IMG/VR virus record: IMGVR_UViG_3300042291_000136 | Location: 1 to 28,941 of that record | Direction: 5' to 3' (one strand) | DNA length: 28,941 nt | Origin: a virus | Position numbers and translations under genes: made by a program | The notes under the pieces: model-generated | Told to the model about the DNA's origin: nothing | The model's database searches: none | The model's input: the letters and a program-made list of their open reading frames with translations, nothing else | Shown: piece by piece, positions 1-6,784 of the stretch | Position numbering within the stretch: position 1 is the stretch's first letter | How the letters are laid out: each line of letters opens with the position of its first letter

Positions 1-266
1 TTCTCATCCACAGTAGCTTTCTTGCCACTGATGGTCAATTCGCCCTTTAGCGTTTCAATTTCAATTTCGTCTTCCGAGAATCCAGCCACAGCAAGTTCAA
101 CCAAATAATTGTTGTCGTCTAACTTGATGATGTTATGTGGTGGAAAAGTGTTTGCTGGAAGTTTGTCTAGTGCAAGTTGATCGAATGCATCAAAGAAACG
201 ATCAAAGCCGACAGTTTGTGGCACCAATGGTGCAAAGTTTAAGCGTCCTAGATTTAGGTGCGTCAT
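1..266 (-). CDS. hsp20: Small heat shock protein Hsp20/IbpA-like, N-terminal part (truncated by window edge)
   Basis: This open frame starts with ATG at 266 behind a good ribosome site (AGGAG, about 8 bases upstream) and runs off the left edge, leaving 88 codons. The N-terminal stretch VGFDRFFDAFDQLALDK matches the 'VGFDRLFD' opening of IbpA/Hsp20 proteins. It is followed by the start of an alpha-crystallin domain: PPHNIIKLDDNNYLVELAVAG, then FSEDEIEIE and LTISGKK. Hsp20 proteins are ATP-independent holdases that bind unfolding proteins, and they are common auxiliary genes in T4-like cyanophages. The C-terminal half, including the I-x-I tail motif, lies outside the window. The gene sits after regA and a small ORF, with an untranslated stretch of about 230 bp upstream that holds two candidate promoters. 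Family assignment is confident; the exact role in infection is inferred. Confidence 0.88.
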   Translation of the reverse strand, partial: MTHLNLGRLNFAPLVPQTVGFDRFFDAFDQLALDKLPANTFPPHNIIKLDDNNYLVELAVAGFSEDEIEIETLKGELTISGKKATVDE

Positions 267-499
267 GAGTTTTCTCCTATAAAAGCAAGTTATGAAATAT
301 CTGCCTCGAAAGCACAGAATAAACCGGTTACAAATCCGGTGTTGTCTTATCGGAACAACTGCTCTATTCCCGCTGTGATCATATTCAATGGCGTTGAATA
401 TTATATTTTACGTTGTGATTACAGAGCAACGGACGCCTGAGAAAGATTGCTCATTCTCTAACCGTTAACGTCAAACGGCCCTAAGGTGGGTTCTGTTAT
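267..499 (-). other. Non-coding, hairpin-rich leader upstream of hsp20
   Basis: No credible gene is present in these 233 bp; the short plus-strand frame here has no ribosome site and no recognisable protein. On the minus strand the segment holds several inverted repeats. There is an 8-bp perfect one (ATATTCAA/TTGAATAT, 381-401) and a 5-bp one (CCGTT/AACGG near 462-478). A four-stem arrangement at 294-370 has roughly tRNA size, with stems GGAATA/TATTTC, GTTGT/ACAAC, ACCGG/CCGGT and TCTG/CAGA. The second loop contains TTTGTAA and the third contains TTCGA, but the D-loop lacks GG, the anticodon loop has 8 bases and the T-arm is irregular. This may be a decayed tRNA, a structured mRNA leader or chance. 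Confidence 0.4.
400..429 (-). promoter_or_regulatory. Candidate sigma70-type promoter upstream of hsp20
   Basis: On the minus strand TTGCTC (429-424) is separated by 18 bases from a perfect TATAAT (405-400). An 8-bp perfect inverted repeat (381-401) begins at the -10 box and covers the expected start site, as an operator would. The weak -35 box keeps confidence modest. Confidence 0.35.
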
Positions 500-504
500 T
501 TATA
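497..504 (-). promoter_or_regulatory. Late promoter box TATAAATA
   Basis: This is a perfect TATAAATA on the minus strand, the sequence recognised by T4-type gp55 RNA polymerase. It overlaps the stop codon of the 60-residue ORF and points toward hsp20. The resulting leader would be about 220 nt, much longer than at the other late promoters in this window. Confidence 0.5.
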
Positions 505-682
505 CAATTTTGACAAAGGCAGCACCATTCACAAAGTATTTTCTCTGTGGATTTTGCTCAGTGTACACCTGTATAAATGTCATTGTGCTATCAACACGTT
601 TCTCATACAGGTTGCTTGTTATGACAACTTCACCTGTATAGATGTTCTTTAGCTTCGTTAGTTTCTCTTTCACTTTTTTCAT
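500..682 (-). CDS. Small protein of unknown function (60 aa)
   Basis: This short basic protein has a Lys-rich start (MKKVKEKLTKLKNIYTGEVV) and then alternating hydrophobic residues that suggest a small beta-rich fold (STMTFIQVYTEQN, KYFVNGAAFVKIV). I do not recognise the family. It lies 9 bp after regA in the same direction and is probably translated from the same mRNA; the only ribosome site is a weak AGAGTGA about 12 bases before the ATG. No catalytic motif, signal peptide or membrane segment is visible. Its place in the 45-44-62-regA operon hints at an accessory role in replication or early control, which is inference only. Confidence 0.6.
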   Translation of the reverse strand: MKKVKEKLTKLKNIYTGEVVITSNLYEKRVDSTMTFIQVYTEQNPQRKYFVNGAAFVKIV

Positions 683-691
683 AATATAAAA

Positions 692-1093
692 TCACTCTGG
701 ACTCTTCTTACCTATATTGTATTTGCTGATTAGTTGCCAATCATCCTTCTCACGAAAGGGAATGATCTTGATCTGGTGAATCTCGGCGATCTTGTCTACC
801 ATAATTTCTGGATTGACAATCGTAACTAAGCCCCATTGCTCCAGTAACTTAGCGATTGCATTACGTCTTTCAATATCATTGTCTATGATGCTAGATGGTT
901 TTCCATCCAGTGCAAACAGTTCTTTGAAATGTGTAATGTAGTATTGGCCGCGCTTGTGTAGGATATGACACGACTGGTACAGTATCTTCTCCTTGCGAGA
1001 AGACACACCAATCCGAGTCAATGTTTCACGTACCTTCAAAAAATCATCTTGTTCTTTCAGCTTCACCTCAACAAATGTTGATAAATCTACCAT
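692..1093 (-). CDS. regA: RegA translational repressor
   Basis: The protein is 133 aa, close to T4 RegA (122 aa), and aligns by eye across most of its length. FLKVRETLTRIG matches T4 FLKVKETLTRMG, and LYQSCHILHKRGQYYITHFKE matches T4 LYQSCHILQKKGLYYIVHFKE. Further on, the LLEQWGLVTIV and KYNIGKK segments match T4's LLEDWGLIEIV and KYTIGN. RegA binds the start regions of early phage mRNAs and blocks ribosome loading, including those for genes 44, 45, 62 and itself in T4. The gene follows 62 by 2 bp, the classical order. Candidate target leaders (T-rich stretch, GGAG, TATT before ATG) precede 45, 44 and several other genes in this window. Confidence 0.93.
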   Translation of the reverse strand: MVDLSTFVEVKLKEQDDFLKVRETLTRIGVSSRKEKILYQSCHILHKRGQYYITHFKELFALDGKPSSIIDNDIERRNAIAKLLEQWGLVTIVNPEIMVDKIAEIHQIKIIPFREKDDWQLISKYNIGKKSPE

Positions 1094-1095
1094 GG

Positions 1096-1479
1096 CTACT
1101 TCCCCAATCCACCTTTATCGGCTTTTTCTTTTAGTTCTTGGATTTGTTTGTCAGTAAGCAGTCTGAGGGCATCCCTAGCTTTTGCGTCAGAGAAACCGTA
1201 GAAAGATTTTATACATGATATATCTTCACTTTTTTCAGGCTTTATCCACTTATTGAAAGGCCTTTTCTTAGGCCTGATAGTATTTAGTAAATAATCATTC
1301 TGTAACTTTTTATCCAGTTGGTGTCTACGATTCATTTCATTGGCGTACAACACACAGTCTTTATGATATGACAGTGCTCGGTTGACCATGAATGGCACAT
1401 ATTCAGTCTCAGTAGATTCATCAACAATCAGTTGTTTCTTACCTTGCAGAATTTGATTTGAAAATTCAAATGGACTCAT
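1096..1479 (-). CDS. 62: Clamp loader small subunit (gp62-like)
   Basis: This 127-aa protein opens with MSPFEFSNQILQGKKQLI and has conserved-looking central segments (YVPFMVNRALSYHKDCVLYANEMN; NDYLLNTIRPKKRPFNKWIK). It ends in a helical region, FYGFSDAKARDALRLL. This matches the short gp62 form of cyanophage-like T4 relatives; T4 gp62 is longer, at 187 aa. gp62 joins the gp44 ATPase to form the complex that opens and loads the gp45 clamp. The start codon overlaps the stop of the upstream membrane-protein gene (ATGA, 1476-1479) and regA follows after 2 bp, so translation is probably coupled. Assignment rests on the segment similarity plus the 44-62-regA order. Confidence 0.85.
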   Translation of the reverse strand: MSPFEFSNQILQGKKQLIVDESTETEYVPFMVNRALSYHKDCVLYANEMNRRHQLDKKLQNDYLLNTIRPKKRPFNKWIKPEKSEDISCIKSFYGFSDAKARDALRLLTDKQIQELKEKADKGGLGK

Positions 1480-1763
1480 GCTAACATCCTAATCAAACCG
1501 ATAGTGTCAATGGCAGTAAGCAAGAGGTAGTTAGCCAACATACCAAAAGATTTGCGAGTAAAAGCAGCCCAAGCATAGAGGCTACACCCGATAATCCAAA
1601 TAGGGTAAAGAGCAAGTAGGGGCGGATTCGGGACTGTAAGAGCCATGGTAACGCTACAGCCAATTGAAATAGCCCAAGCAAGCAACTCAACGCCAAAACG
1701 AAAAGGATGAGAGTTGAAGTCATTTTTGATCCATGTTAGTGTGGGTTTGAAAAGTTCTAACAT
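1476..1763 (-). CDS. Small membrane protein of unknown function (95 aa)
   Basis: The sequence has an amphipathic N-terminal part (LFKPTLTWIKNDF) followed by about three hydrophobic spans: FGVELLAWAISIGCSVTMAL, LLALYPIWIIGCSLYAWAAF and MLANYLLLTAIDTIGLIRML. It should therefore be an inner-membrane protein of the infected cell. There is no cleavable signal peptide or catalytic motif. A small membrane protein at this place between 44 and 62 also occurs, as I recall, in cyanophage-type relatives, where its role is unknown. The start overlaps the upstream endonuclease stop (TAATG) and its stop overlaps the start of 62 (ATGA). Membrane anchoring of the replication machinery is a conceivable but untested role. 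Confidence 0.7.
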   Translation of the reverse strand: MLELFKPTLTWIKNDFNSHPFRFGVELLAWAISIGCSVTMALTVPNPPLLALYPIWIIGCSLYAWAAFTRKSFGMLANYLLLTAIDTIGLIRMLA

Positions 1764-2248
1764 TATTTGAGTTCCAGTATATGGGAAATCACATCTCGTT
1801 TGCGATATATTTCATTATTCAATATGGGTTTCATAGTGTGAATCAATTCATGTTCTATTTGTTCCATCGTAACATCACATAACAAAGTATGTTGTTGGAT
1901 AGGCACAATCTTTACACGCAAATTATCGCATATAGGTCCATACAACTTTATGTATTTGTATGCGGCAGGATGCGACTCATCATGTCGCTCTGTTCCTCTA
2001 ACTCCAGCGAAAAAACGACCGAGACGAATTCTCACATTGCTATTAGTGTGTCCAATATAAATTAGATCATCATTCCGATACAGTAAGTATATTCCTGCAC
2101 CATCAATGAAGTCATCTGCAATCACTCCTTTATCTGTATGAAGTTTAGGCTTCACAGAAATAAGATTTGTATGCTTCAATTCTTGTCGGATTTTATCACC
2201 ATAGTCACTAGCAGTAACTATAAAATTTCCAAAAATATCTCTGATCAT
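1763..2248 (-). CDS. GIY-YIG endonuclease, probable free-standing homing endonuclease
   Basis: A GIY-YIG domain sits in the middle of this 161-aa protein. GAGIYLLYRNDDLIYIGHT (about residues 50-68) carries both tyrosine motifs, followed by the catalytic-type arginine in NSNVRIRLGRFF. A candidate metal-ligand glutamate lies in MEQIEHELI. Such enzymes nick or cut a target in an uninfected allele and spread by recombination. The gene replaces the usual 44-62 spacer: its ATG overlaps the stop of 44 (ATGA) and its stop overlaps the next start (TAATG), so it adds no non-coding DNA. No NUMOD DNA-binding tail is evident; the first 45 residues may provide specificity. A repair or resolvase-type GIY-YIG nuclease is the alternative. 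Confidence 0.8.
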   Translation of the reverse strand: MIRDIFGNFIVTASDYGDKIRQELKHTNLISVKPKLHTDKGVIADDFIDGAGIYLLYRNDDLIYIGHTNSNVRIRLGRFFAGVRGTERHDESHPAAYKYIKLYGPICDNLRVKIVPIQQHTLLCDVTMEQIEHELIHTMKPILNNEIYRKRDVISHILELK

Positions 2249-3180
2249 TTGAATTCCACACCAACCATCAACTCAGTCAAACATGCTACGGTGTTGATTT
2301 CAGCATCAGCAACGAATGCATGTTTATACTGATAGTCTGCGAGAATGATTACAGCTTGAGGAATACTCTGTGGCTGCAATACATCATACATTCCATCATA
2401 GAGTTTACGATACAGTGTAGCAGGATCAATGTCAGTTGATGCAACCCACTTACGCAATGCACCAAAGTCTTTGTCTTTCAAAAACTTGATGACTTCACTC
2501 ATGCTTACGTCACCAACTTGCGACAGAATACCCACGTCAATAGTCTTATCTACGTTGGATGAATATCTCTGCAATTCATTCAGTACGCGGCGAAAGTCTG
2601 GGAAGTGTTTCTTCACGACCTCAGCAATTACTTTAGGATCAAACTTGACATTTTCCTCAGCGAGAATACCAGAGACTCGCTTGAAGAATTGACCAGCCAT
2701 TCCAGTTTTCTCTGGAGCTTTCAGAGTGAAGTCAACAACTGCACAGCGACTGTGTAGTGGGTCAATGATCTTGTTTTTGAAATTGCATGTGAAGATGAAT
2801 GAGCAGTTGGATGCAAACTCTTCAATAACATTTCGGAATGCAGCCTGTGCGTTTGGTGAAAGATAATCAGCCTCATCAACAATGATGACTTTTCGCCCAC
2901 CAGTGAATGACATAGTGGAAGCAAAGTCTTTGATCTTGCTTCGTACCATATCAACACCAGTTTCATCTGAGCCGTTGATGACCAGATAGTCTGCATCAAC
3001 CTCATTACACATCGCCTTAGCAACAGTAGTTTTACCAACACCTGCGCCACCATGTAGCAACAGGTTTGGGATTTCATTCTTGTTGACGTACTCTTGAAAA
3101 GGAGCTTTCAGACGATCAGGAAGAATACACTCAGCGATAGTTTTAGGACGATACCGTTCCGTCCACAAAAGATGTTCCAT
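2245..3180 (-). CDS. 44: Clamp loader ATPase large subunit (gp44-like)
   Basis: This 311-aa AAA+ protein matches T4 gp44 (319 aa). It starts WTERYRPKTIAECILPDRLK, typical of the RFC/gp44 family. Walker A is GGAGVGKT (residues 44-51), Walker B is VIIVDEADYL (near residue 100), and the SRC arginine-finger motif is in LHSRCAVVDF. A C-terminal collar domain follows. It hydrolyses ATP to open the gp45 ring and close it on primed DNA for the polymerase holoenzyme. The gene lies 41 bp after 45. Its leader reads T-rich stretch, GAGG, TATT, ATG, resembling the leaders of 45 and other early genes, and is a likely RegA target. An endonuclease gene overlaps its stop by 4 bp. Confidence 0.96.
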   Translation of the reverse strand: MEHLLWTERYRPKTIAECILPDRLKAPFQEYVNKNEIPNLLLHGGAGVGKTTVAKAMCNEVDADYLVINGSDETGVDMVRSKIKDFASTMSFTGGRKVIIVDEADYLSPNAQAAFRNVIEEFASNCSFIFTCNFKNKIIDPLHSRCAVVDFTLKAPEKTGMAGQFFKRVSGILAEENVKFDPKVIAEVVKKHFPDFRRVLNELQRYSSNVDKTIDVGILSQVGDVSMSEVIKFLKDKDFGALRKWVASTDIDPATLYRKLYDGMYDVLQPQSIPQAVIILADYQYKHAFVADAEINTVACLTELMVGVEFK

Positions 3181-3221
3181 AATACCTCATAATAAAAAAT
3201 AAATCAATTTGAACGGGACAA

Positions 3222-3905
3222 TCAGGCTTCGCTGTTTGAACCAATCTCAGTTGCGATCCAATATTGAATCTGCTTTGCGGTATTTTTGAAACTTGCGATA
3301 CCCTTGAATGAGATAGACACATCGTATGTGCCAGGAATCATTTTCAAGTTTTCTGTTTTGAACAACATGGTATATCGCTTACCGTTTCCGTTACCAACAT
3401 CAAGTTGATTTGTATGGGCGGAGGTGTTCTTGTTGTCCAATGCATGTATAAAGATTTTTGATCCATCAGACTTGACAGCAACGTGTGGCGTGGCAAGACG
3501 ACCAGATGCTTTTACAATGTGTTCCAAATCTTCCTGTGACAACTGAAATGATACATCAGGTGCAGGCATAGTAACGCCTTTTTCTGGTGCATTCTTGATG
3601 TTGCTTGCATCACAAATGCGATACACTGTTTTGCTCCGACCAGATGCTGCTGAGACAACAACAGACTTGGTAGATTCATCAAACTCAAGTTGAGAATTCT
3701 CACCCTCAAGATCAAGTGCTGACAAGAAACGATTCAAGTCAAAGATGCCAAAATCGTTGGGAATGCTTTCACCGATTGTAGTCTCAGCGAGAACCTGTTT
3801 CTGTGCGTCACAGGTACGCAAAACATTTCCTTGACGAAAGACAATTCCATCATTGATGTTTGCAAAATTCTTCAAAATACTCAGTGTGTCTTTAGATAGC
3901 TTCAT
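3222..3905 (-). CDS. 45: DNA polymerase sliding clamp (gp45-like)
   Basis: Starting at the ATG at 3905 gives 227 aa, matching T4 gp45 (228 aa). The open frame extends 17 codons further upstream but overlaps the preceding gene, while a GGAG ribosome site lies just before 3905, so the shorter start is chosen. The sequence begins MKLSKDTLSILKNFANINDGI, as in gp45 proteins. Conserved stretches are FGIFDLNRFLSALDL and RYTMLFKTENLKMIPGTYDVSI. gp45 forms the trimeric ring that tethers the polymerase and, with gp33/gp55, activates late transcription. A sigma70-type promoter lies just upstream (3928-3956), so 45-44-62-regA probably forms an early operon. Confidence 0.93.
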   Translation of the reverse strand: MKLSKDTLSILKNFANINDGIVFRQGNVLRTCDAQKQVLAETTIGESIPNDFGIFDLNRFLSALDLEGENSQLEFDESTKSVVVSAASGRSKTVYRICDASNIKNAPEKGVTMPAPDVSFQLSQEDLEHIVKASGRLATPHVAVKSDGSKIFIHALDNKNTSAHTNQLDVGNGNGKRYTMLFKTENLKMIPGTYDVSISFKGIASFKNTAKQIQYWIATEIGSNSEA

Positions 3906-3927
3906 AATATACTCCAATAAAAAATCA

Positions 3928-3956
3928 ATTGTACAACATTCATTCTGCTTTGTCAA
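3928..3956 (-). promoter_or_regulatory. Sigma70-type early promoter for the 45-44-62-regA operon
   Basis: On the minus strand a perfect TTGACA (3956-3951) is followed by 17 bases and TACAAT (3933-3928, one mismatch). An 8-bp palindrome TTGTACAA overlaps the -10 box. It lies within the 3' end of the preceding gene and gives a leader of roughly 16-18 nt before the ATG of 45. Confidence 0.65.
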
Positions 3957-4302
3957 CAGAATATTTCACATCATGCTCATACAGAAAATATAAGCAACAT
4001 GAAGCATGTGCAAGGTGATGAATACCAGATTCTGGATCCAACTTTTCACCTTGTTTCCAAGCCCACAGATGACGTTGCATGGCGGCAAAGTATCTGCGTT
4101 TAGATTCGGGTACTTTTTGCCAGTTGTCTGGCTCATACTTCTGTGCGCCGAACGTCAGAACCTTTACCATTTCCTCTAATGCTAATGGCGGTATCAAATC
4201 GTAACGCAACTTATCGCCATCAAATTTACGACCAGGTGTCGGTCCTGGTGTTGAATCAGTTACACTCACATGGACAATTTCATCATCAGTAAAATTAGGC
4301 AT
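3940..4302 (-). CDS. dATP/dGTP diphosphohydrolase-like protein (MazG-like)
   Basis: The motif GRKFDGDKLRYDLIPPLAL (residues about 25-43), then VLTFGAQKYEPDNWQKV, and YFAAMQRHLWAWKQGEKLDPESG followed by HHLAHASCCLYFLYEH are characteristic of the 'dATP/dGTP diphosphohydrolase N-terminal' family common in phages. These all-helical MazG-like proteins are thought to hydrolyse dNTPs to dNMPs. The Asp, Glu and His residues visible here fit metal binding. In phages this may adjust nucleotide pools or remove modified dNTPs. The start is taken as the ATG at 4302, which overlaps the upstream stop (TGATG); a GTG three bases earlier is possible. It sits between a glycosyltransferase and the sliding clamp. 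Confidence 0.72.
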   Translation of the reverse strand: MPNFTDDEIVHVSVTDSTPGPTPGRKFDGDKLRYDLIPPLALEEMVKVLTFGAQKYEPDNWQKVPESKRRYFAAMQRHLWAWKQGEKLDPESGIHHLAHASCCLYFLYEHDVKYSVDKAE

Positions 4303-5117
4303 CACAGTCTTCCAGTTAGCTCGGCGATCTTGGCCATATTACCAGTGAATGGATATGTACCGATGTGTTGTGTTTTCATCCATGGGCATAGGAAGATTTT
4401 ACCACCAATTTTGCGCCACAGTTGACAGAACATGTAGTCCTCAGACAGATACCGATCAGAACCACCACCAGTTGCACTATCTTTAGTATCAATGATTGTA
4501 TCAAAGTATGCATGAATGTAACGTGAGCCATCAAAGTTGGCTTGCCCAACGTGATCGGGCTTGTAACGCAATTGTGGAAATGCGACTTCTAGTTTCGGGA
4601 ATACTTCACGCTTGATCATCATGTAGCCTGTGCCAATTTCCATGACTTCAAGTGGCTCAGTGACTGAGAATTGTTGAGTGCCTTTGACAACGTTGAAAAC
4701 ATAATCACCCACAAGTGCTTCCAACTCATGTGGAGGCAATTCAGGATGCTTCCGTGCGGCCAGTGCAACGTTTGACCAGTTGATTGATTTCTTTGGATAT
4801 GGTCCACCGATAACATCTTTATCTAGTGCCAACATAGCAATTACATCCTGTGGGCTGTAATGTATGTCAGAATCAATGAATAGCATATGCGTACAATCGG
4901 AACGCAAAAATTCATCGACCAAGTAATTTCGTGCGCGAGTGATTAGCGACTCATTGAATAGGAAGGAGAATCGTGTTTCAACTCCATATTTGGACATGAG
5001 TCCCTGTAAATCTAAACTCGCTTTGATATACATGCCATGGGCCATGCCTCCATACATCGGAGTGGCAATGAACAGTTTGTTCTTTTTCAATTCTTCAATT
5101 TTGACTTTGATTTCCAT
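4302..5117 (-). CDS. GT-A-fold glycosyltransferase-like protein
   Basis: This 271-aa protein begins with a short charged stretch and then LFIATPMYGGMAHGMYIKAS, a typical Rossmann-like nucleotide-sugar entry. Further on are NESLITRARNYLVDEFLRSD, HMLFIDSDIHY with a DxD-type metal site (residues about 95-105), PYPKKSINW, and a late acidic motif, YLSEDYMFCQLWRKIGGKIF. This layout fits phage GT-A transferases of the family 2/Anp1-like type. The substrate cannot be read from sequence; phage DNA bases, host envelope sugars or a virion protein are all possible. A strong hairpin in front (5134-5164) separates it from the winged-helix gene. The leader TTTATTTATGGAAACATT before the ATG lacks a strong ribosome site. 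Confidence 0.72.
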   Translation of the reverse strand: MEIKVKIEELKKNKLFIATPMYGGMAHGMYIKASLDLQGLMSKYGVETRFSFLFNESLITRARNYLVDEFLRSDCTHMLFIDSDIHYSPQDVIAMLALDKDVIGGPYPKKSINWSNVALAARKHPELPPHELEALVGDYVFNVVKGTQQFSVTEPLEVMEIGTGYMMIKREVFPKLEVAFPQLRYKPDHVGQANFDGSRYIHAYFDTIIDTKDSATGGGSDRYLSEDYMFCQLWRKIGGKIFLCPWMKTQHIGTYPFTGNMAKIAELTGRL

Positions 5118-5125
5118 AATGTTTC

Positions 5126-5164
5126 CATAAATAAAGGGAGTGATACAGTATATATCACTCCCTT
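5126..5164 (-). terminator. Rho-independent terminator after the winged-helix gene
   Basis: A perfect 12-bp stem (5134-5145 with 5153-5164) closes a 7-base loop. On the minus strand it is followed by a T-rich run, TTTATTT. It lies 20 bp after the stop of the winged-helix gene and just before the glycosyltransferase start. Confidence 0.75.
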
Positions 5165-5184
5165 GATCAGATTTTGTTGATCAA

Positions 5185-5448
5185 TCAGGCAAAAGTGGCA
5201 ACACGCTTTGTTTTTGTTTGAGTGGCCAACATGCGCTTAGTTGGCTTACCCAAACGATAGAAACTGATCTTGCGACCATCTTCCAGAGTTTTGGTGTTGG
5301 TGTAGATAGCATGACCTTCTTTGCGCAACTCATTGATCCGTGCGGCGACATTGGCAACACCAAATCGTACACGGGCTTGTGCGGTAGTAAAGGTATTGTA
5401 TCCTTCGGTTTTGCTCAGAGCAAGCAACATTTTCTGTTTTACGTTCAT
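5185..5448 (-). CDS. Winged-helix DNA-binding protein (87 aa)
   Basis: The N-terminal part MNVKQKMLLALSKTEGYNTFTT, the recognition-helix-like region ARVRFGVANVAARINELRKEGHAI, and the wing YTNTKTLEDGRKISFYRLG give a compact winged helix-turn-helix. Similar small HTH proteins are common in phages, where a helix with 'RINELRKxG' precedes the wing. The tail (PTKRMLATQTKTKRVATF) is basic and may add DNA contacts. It probably represses or activates phage genes. It is transcribed alone, between a hairpin-rich upstream region and a strong terminator. The leader TTTTATTATGGAGTTCTT before ATG resembles those of 45 and the CobS-like gene. The inverted repeats overlapping nearby early promoters are candidate binding sites, but none is demonstrated. 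Confidence 0.72.
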   Translation of the reverse strand: MNVKQKMLLALSKTEGYNTFTTAQARVRFGVANVAARINELRKEGHAIYTNTKTLEDGRKISFYRLGKPTKRMLATQTKTKRVATFA

Positions 5449-5509
5449 AAGAACTCCATAATAAAATCACACTTTGATATATGAGAGGTGATCGAAATCT
5501 CATAACGCT

Positions 5510-5538
5510 ATGATAGCATACCGCCCAGAGTAAATCAA
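5510..5538 (-). promoter_or_regulatory. Candidate sigma70-type promoter for the winged-helix gene
   Basis: On the minus strand TTGATT (5538-5533) is followed by 17 bases and TATCAT (5515-5510). The -10 box lies in the palindrome GCTATGATAGC, and the -35 box lies in the loop of the 5519-5552 hairpin. Downstream, the leader carries ATGAGA/TCTCAT. This suggests autoregulation, but the hexamers are imperfect. Confidence 0.42.
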
Positions 5539-5552
5539 TACTCTAGGCGGTA
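5519..5552. terminator. GC-rich hairpin between CobS-like and winged-helix genes
   Basis: TACCGCC pairs with GGCGGTA, and after one mismatch AGAGT pairs with ACTCT, leaving an 8-base loop. It starts 13 bp after the CobS-like stop, where a terminator is expected, but no T-run follows on the minus strand. It may be a weak terminator, a processing signal or an operator. Confidence 0.45.
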
Positions 5553-5564
5553 AACATGCGCTAA

Positions 5565-6749
5565 TTAGAAAGGAATTTCCTCATCAGCGGGAATTGGTAC
5601 CGATTTAGGAACAGCTTGTTCATCCGCTGGCAATTTGGCTTTTGTAGCCTCAACATCCAGTTTAGTGTACAGATCAAGGAAGGATGTTTTGGTATCAATA
5701 TCAAAACGATTCAGACACAAGCCAACAGCCTTCAAACGATCACCATGCACACCATAAGTTTTGCAGATGTGCACCAGACGGCGAGTGGAGATAATTTCGT
5801 CCACACCACCTTCAGCAAAGGTCTTCCGTGTGATATCAGCCCAAGTCACCAACAAGTCGGCGAATTCATTATCTTCACGACCGAATGCAGCCATTTCCTT
5901 ACGCACAATTTTCTTTTCAACTGCGGTAGGTGGATATTCTTGTTCATACGTATTTAAGAAACGCTCAAGGAAGGCTTCGTTCAAAACGTTGGTGAACATA
6001 TAGCGACCATCATCGGAGCCTTTACCTTTTGTGTTAGCCGTAGCAACAACGGTAAAGCCTTCAGCGGGTGCAACCAATTCATTCTTCTTTTTCAGCAAGA
6101 ATGGTTTGCCTTCCAGAACACGTTGGAGACAAGCCAAATTCTGTGCACCATAATCGATTTCGTCAATACACAATACAGCGCCTTGGCGGGCTGCTACAGT
6201 AACAGGACCATCACGCCATTCCATCTGACCATTGATCAGTACATAGTTACCAAGCAAGTCGCCTTCATCGGTATCAGGTGTCATTGACACACAGATAAAT
6301 TTACGACCAAGTTTGGCACAAGCCTGTTCAACAGACATGGTCTTACCGTTACCAGATTGACCAGTGATAAAGATGGGAAAGAATTGGTTGCTTTTGAAGA
6401 TGGAAACCAAGTCATCAAAATTACCGAACGGAACATAATTCTTGTACTTTTGTGGCACAAGATTCTCAGTTTCCAATTGAGTCACAAGATTGGAAATTCG
6501 TGGTGCATCAACCACTTCTTTTTTAGTATCAGTCTTTTTCATAGGAAGAACATTTTGCACCAATGCAGTGGGCAATTTATACATGCCACGTCCTGCACGA
6601 TTGGCTAGGTCTTTGAGGAACCATTGAGGTTCCTTGATATCATTTTCGGCACACAGGTTTTTGACTTCCTGCAGTGTCATAAACTCTTTACCAGTTGCGC
6701 TGGCAATGGCAATAAACTTCTCACGCTTGTCCATCTGAATGGTACGCAT
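5565..6749 (-). CDS. cobS: CobS/MoxR-like AAA+ ATPase
   Basis: This 394-aa protein has an N-terminal helical/winged-helix-like region (residues 1-65) and a AAA+ core. Walker A is TGQSGNGKT (129-137). Next come MTPDTDEGDLLGNY (the MoxR/CobS 'pre-sensor' region) and Walker B AVLCIDEIDY (191-200). Sensor 1 is in VVATANTKGKGSDDGRYMFTN, followed by an FLERFLNTYEQEYP arginine-finger region. It closely resembles the 'CobS' genes of T4-like cyanophages. Real CobS drives cobalt insertion with CobN and CobT, but no CobN is visible here. The gene follows a VWA/metallopeptidase gene, the pairing expected for MoxR-VWA chaperone systems. It has its own sigma70-type promoter. Cobalt chelation is therefore doubtful; protein remodelling is a better inference. 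Confidence 0.85.
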   Translation of the reverse strand: MRTIQMDKREKFIAIASATGKEFMTLQEVKNLCAENDIKEPQWFLKDLANRAGRGMYKLPTALVQNVLPMKKTDTKKEVVDAPRISNLVTQLETENLVPQKYKNYVPFGNFDDLVSIFKSNQFFPIFITGQSGNGKTMSVEQACAKLGRKFICVSMTPDTDEGDLLGNYVLINGQMEWRDGPVTVAARQGAVLCIDEIDYGAQNLACLQRVLEGKPFLLKKKNELVAPAEGFTVVATANTKGKGSDDGRYMFTNVLNEAFLERFLNTYEQEYPPTAVEKKIVRKEMAAFGREDNEFADLLVTWADITRKTFAEGGVDEIISTRRLVHICKTYGVHGDRLKAVGLCLNRFDIDTKTSFLDLYTKLDVEATKAKLPADEQAVPKSVPIPADEEIPF

Positions 6750-6784
6750 AATATAAACTCCAAATCAATCAAATCAATAAACTA

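Noticed and set aside
321-340. Plus-strand tRNA T-arm (GTTACAAATC)
   Set aside because: The loop has one extra base and no acceptor, D or anticodon arms were found on the plus strand.
258-440. 60-residue plus-strand open frame near the left edge
   Set aside because: It overlaps the hsp20 start on the opposite strand, lacks a ribosome site and resembles no protein.
1493-1723. Alternative 76-residue hydrophobic frame inside the membrane-protein gene
   Set aside because: It is fully nested in another frame of the 95-residue gene, which has overlapping start/stop coupling with both neighbours.
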